Source: Odiellus spinosus
Lineage: Eukaryota > Arthropoda > Arachnida > Opiliones > Phalangiidae
Reading direction: 5' to 3'
DNA: 64,000 nucleotides
NCBI GenBank assembly: GCA_963920705.1
Contig: OY987227.1
Span: 18,005,434 to 18,069,433 of the forward strand
Every line of letters begins with the position of its first letter. Position 1 is the stretch's first letter. This document shows positions 61,154-64,000 of the stretch, piece after piece. The translations under genes were made by a program, and so were the position numbers. The notes below the pieces were generated by a model. It ran no database searches. It was not told the DNA's origin and saw only the letters and a list, made by a program, of their open reading frames with translations.

Positions 61154-62250
61154 CTCAAAAACTGAGAAGCGTGATGGATCGACCATTTTCTCACCCAACG
61201 AAAATTATTCGAGCACCTGCTTTGAAAAGGGGTAGAGAAATTACGCCGCTCAACGAACGGGTGAGTCAAAAATGTATTTATTTAAAATTAAACAATAAGC
61301 TGTGAAAATGGGAATCCTTGTTTGGTCATGTGCCAAGAACAAGGAAATAATTTAAATTCCATTTTATGGATCGTAATTTCAAATATAAACATCCGGAACG
61401 GGTGTAATTAATTTAAACTTGGATGTAGATGATACACGCAGTAGGTGTTATTTTAACATAAATATACTCAGACTATGCTCCTTAGAGTGTCAGAAATCCA
61501 CCAGATGGCAACTAGTTTTCCGAATTAAGTAGATGACTTTTTTCCTTATTGGGGTGATTTTTTTTTTTTTTTTTTTTTCTGGAGTATAAAAATCAAAATA
61601 CAATTCCAGTGTTCCACAGGATCTGTAATGTGGTTGTGTAGAATTATTATAAACCTGAAAAACTGGGAAAATTTGGGCATAATATGTTGGGACAAAAAAA
61701 AAATTGAAGAGAACTTTAGTTTTTGTGGGCGGATACGGGAAATTGATTTCAAATTAAGTCAAATGACCATTTATTTTCAAATTGCAATTCGAGTTATACC
61801 AGGAACCCAAGTAGAAAATAACCTCTACACACAGTTTTCACTAAAGTAGACATGTAACCTGACTCGATTAGGACCTTGTCAAATTGATCTCTCGCCAAGC
61901 TCGTGAATTTAATCTTAAGAAATTTAAAAATTAATTCACGAGGCGGTTTTTACATACACCAAGTCGATTTTACTTTGTATTTCAATGTGGTCCGATAGAA
62001 TAACTCAACAAATAGGCTTACCCAATGAAGAAGCGCTTAATTTGATTTGTCAGTATGTGAAAAGCTCTACATTTTATAAGTCTATAAGTTAAGACGTTAA
62101 GGTCCAGACTTTGTACGTCTGTTGTCCTCCGTAATTGAGGTTGATTATGCTAAGACATTGTTTCTTGGTTCTATAATTAATTTTTAGGTTTGATTTTAGC
62201 GAGAAGTGTTTGAAAAATGTCTTGAAATATTACGCGAAATTGATACATTC
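61154..62250 (+). CDS. Tentative + strand gene of unknown function, two exons seen
   Basis: An exon at 61154-61260 has a strong acceptor (tcattttttgtacag) and a strong donor (gtgagt) and is fully open. From the ATG at 61174 it reads MDRPFSHPTKIIRAPALKRG and then REITPLNER in phase 0. A second segment starting at 62200, after aattaatttttaggtttgattttag, continues in phase with REVFEKCLEILREIDTF, a clearly helical composition. After 62250 the frame runs into a 32-T tract (62258-62289) and no donor or stop is clear. Further exons may lie beyond the window. I do not recognise the family. Confidence 0.4.
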
Positions 62251-62255
62251 TATTT

Positions 62256-62289
<34 letters not shown>

Positions 62290-62291
<2 letters not shown>

Positions 62292-63426
62292 AAAATACAA
62301 ATTTAAAAAGAGTTTATTTTTAAATTAAATATTTATCGTGGGAAATTTACCCAAAGCTCGCCCGGAAACGTCAGTTTAGTTTATATATATTAAATCCTGA
62401 CATTTTTAAAGAAACTATAAAAAAATCTAATTTGACCACAACACTACTATAAAATAATCCAATATTTCCTGTATTTTTTTTTTTTTTTTTTTGGAAGGGG
62501 CCCCTCAGTTGGTAATAACAGGGAGAGATGGTATAAAAAGCTTTTCCTTTTGATAGTCTTAAATGAGTTTGGGAGAAAGAGGATTTGATATTTTTATATC
62601 ATAGTCTATTGGTAGGATGAGAAAACTCGCAATAATATAGTCGCGTGAGTCCTATCATCCCCCTTAACTGCTAAAAGTAATCTTTCCCGCTCTGGTAGGA
62701 AGGGGAATGTCAGGATAGATTATCTCCCCTTCCTCCTTGTTTCTGTTTCTAAAGGCATTGTTCTTATTAAACGTGGCGCGGTAGTGGCGGTTATACTTTT
62801 CTTCTTCCCCCTTATACGCTCGAAATCAGTCCAAGATTGCCGCGCTTTCAAACCTTGTCCTAACTTCATCTTTGTCATAGGGTTTCTTTTAAATTAAAGG
62901 AGAACTCTCATCAAAAATAGTTTTTTTATAAATAATATGGCAATGATTTACATATTTCTGTCGACAATCTAGTATTCTACCAAAAAATTTAAGTCTTGAC
63001 TTGGTAAACGTCAGAGGCTACTTTCTCTAACCTCCATGTCACCCTCCTAGTTAAGGAATTACAGTATAGAAAGACAATATACCGCCAAGGGGGAAAGGAA
63101 GCCTGACGTCATGTAACCCCCTTACTGACGGAGCGTTTGTAGGGAAGAATACTCCAACTCCCTCACTAAGGGGGATGACACGGAGGTGAGAGATAGAAGC
63201 TTATGACGTTTCAATATCTTCCTTGCCGACTCCCTATTGGTCGTTACAAACATCCCCCCTTGGTTTCCACCTTGGTCATTTGACCTGATGTATTTCATCC
63301 TGATTTATGCATTTTATTATTTTTGTTGATAAATGAAGTCAGAATGAATAAATCTACATATTTAGAACAAAAGCATTTGTACTTCGGCTGAAATCTCAAA
63401 ATTTGGAAGCTTTTTTCAGAGTTTTT
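62290..63426. other. Right-end stretch without a recognised gene
   Basis: It contains a further T-run near 62475 and several CpG-containing unique-looking patches (62760-62880 and 63040-63200). If the tentative gene starting at 61154 is real, this would be its intron. Confidence 0.45.
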
Positions 63427-63751
63427 AGGGTTGCCACAGGTCAATGAAAACAGGGAAAAGTCAGGGAATTTGAAAATGAATCATAAAAGTCAGGGAATTT
63501 TAAAATATTTGCAAGAAGGCAAGAAACTACAATCATTATCTGCAGAAAAGATTTGAAGCTGACCGTGTCAGTTGTAGAGATTAGAACAAAAATACGCATG
63601 CAAACAGTTTGGCGAACGCGATTATATAAAAAAGAAAAGGTTAAAAATTTGGTAGTATTAGCTGAAACGGTCAGCGAAAATGGTTGGAAAAGGTCAGGGG
63701 AAAAACTGGTAAAGTCAGGGAATTTGAATCTGAAAAAACTGTGGCAACCCT
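63427..63751. mobile_element. Non-autonomous inverted-repeat DNA transposon (agggttgccacag ends)
   Basis: Perfect 13-bp inverted ends, agggttgccacag (63427-63439) and ctgtggcaaccct (63739-63751), bound a 325-bp element. The internal motif gtcagggaattt occurs three times, with a related gtcagggga. Ends and internal repeats of this type recur in non-autonomous cut-and-paste transposons of many invertebrates. No transposase is present. The flanks (gagttttt and gattttcc) are only loosely similar, so the target duplication is decayed or the ends are off by a base. Confidence 0.7.
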
Positions 63752-64000
63752 GATTTTCCTACGGGAAATAACATTCAAATCCTCCAAATCATCGTGCAAT
63801 CAATATATATTTTAATCAATATAGTGATCATTGAAAATACAAGGTTCCATTTTGAGGCTTTCACTTTAAAATAATAAGGTGGAAGTCCTATAGTTGAGTA
63901 CATGTAGACATCTTTGGTTGATTTTGAATGTTTTCTGTTCGTCTTATTTGAGGTAACGCATAAAGTTCTGTAGGGTATTTATTTTCCATTTCCTTTAGAT

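Noticed and set aside
61990-62096. Short + strand frame (MWSDRITQQIGLPNEEALNL...)
   Set aside because: Its composition is attractive, but it cannot be joined in phase to the 61154 exon and lacks a good acceptor.

Overview
The window looks like nuclear DNA of an animal, most likely an arthropod. It is AT-rich, CpG is not depleted, genes are split by GT-AG introns, and tandem and foldback repeats are plentiful. Four protein-coding loci are well supported, and two short loci near the right end are tentative. I saw no rRNA gene, no CRISPR array, and no retrovirus or LTR element. I found no tRNA by eye.

Left half (1 to about 31.6 kb): the last three coding exons of a Meis/homothorax TALE homeobox gene on the + strand (24841-24899, 27272-27370, 28757-28992). 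The first exon carries homeodomain helix 3 and the protein ends in a Meis-type tail (IMDIHAS). The preceding homeodomain exon is not visible, so nearly all of 1-24840 is probably one very large intron. A strongly AT-rich probable 3' UTR follows the stop, with a good poly(A) signal near 30809.

Middle (31.6-56.6 kb): a 173-bp tandem array, a foldback element, then a two-exon + strand gene (34926-36850). It encodes a 424-residue protein of four diverged repeats ending in a CaaX box (CAIL). Converging on it is a minus-strand beta-1,3-galactosyltransferase-like gene with its CDS in one exon (37829-38947). From 39 to 56 kb there is no convincing gene. This stretch holds a MITE with perfect 31-bp inverted ends, a 23-bp minisatellite, a 143-bp tandem array, a TTAGG-containing array, and a perfect 203-bp inverted repeat.

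Right end (56.8-64 kb): a complete five-exon Atg8-family gene of the LC3C type (56798-59133). It is followed by a tentative minus-strand two-exon gene (60083-60854), a tentative + strand gene (61154-62250 or beyond) and a non-autonomous inverted-repeat transposon (63427-63751).

The genes are functionally unrelated: a developmental transcription factor, a possibly lipidated repeat protein, a Golgi glycosyltransferase and an autophagy ubiquitin-like protein. There is no operon logic. The arthropod assignment rests on the Hth-like C-terminal segment (YSPDG...GYMMDGAQQMH), the TTAGG-rich array and base composition. It is an inference, not a proof.
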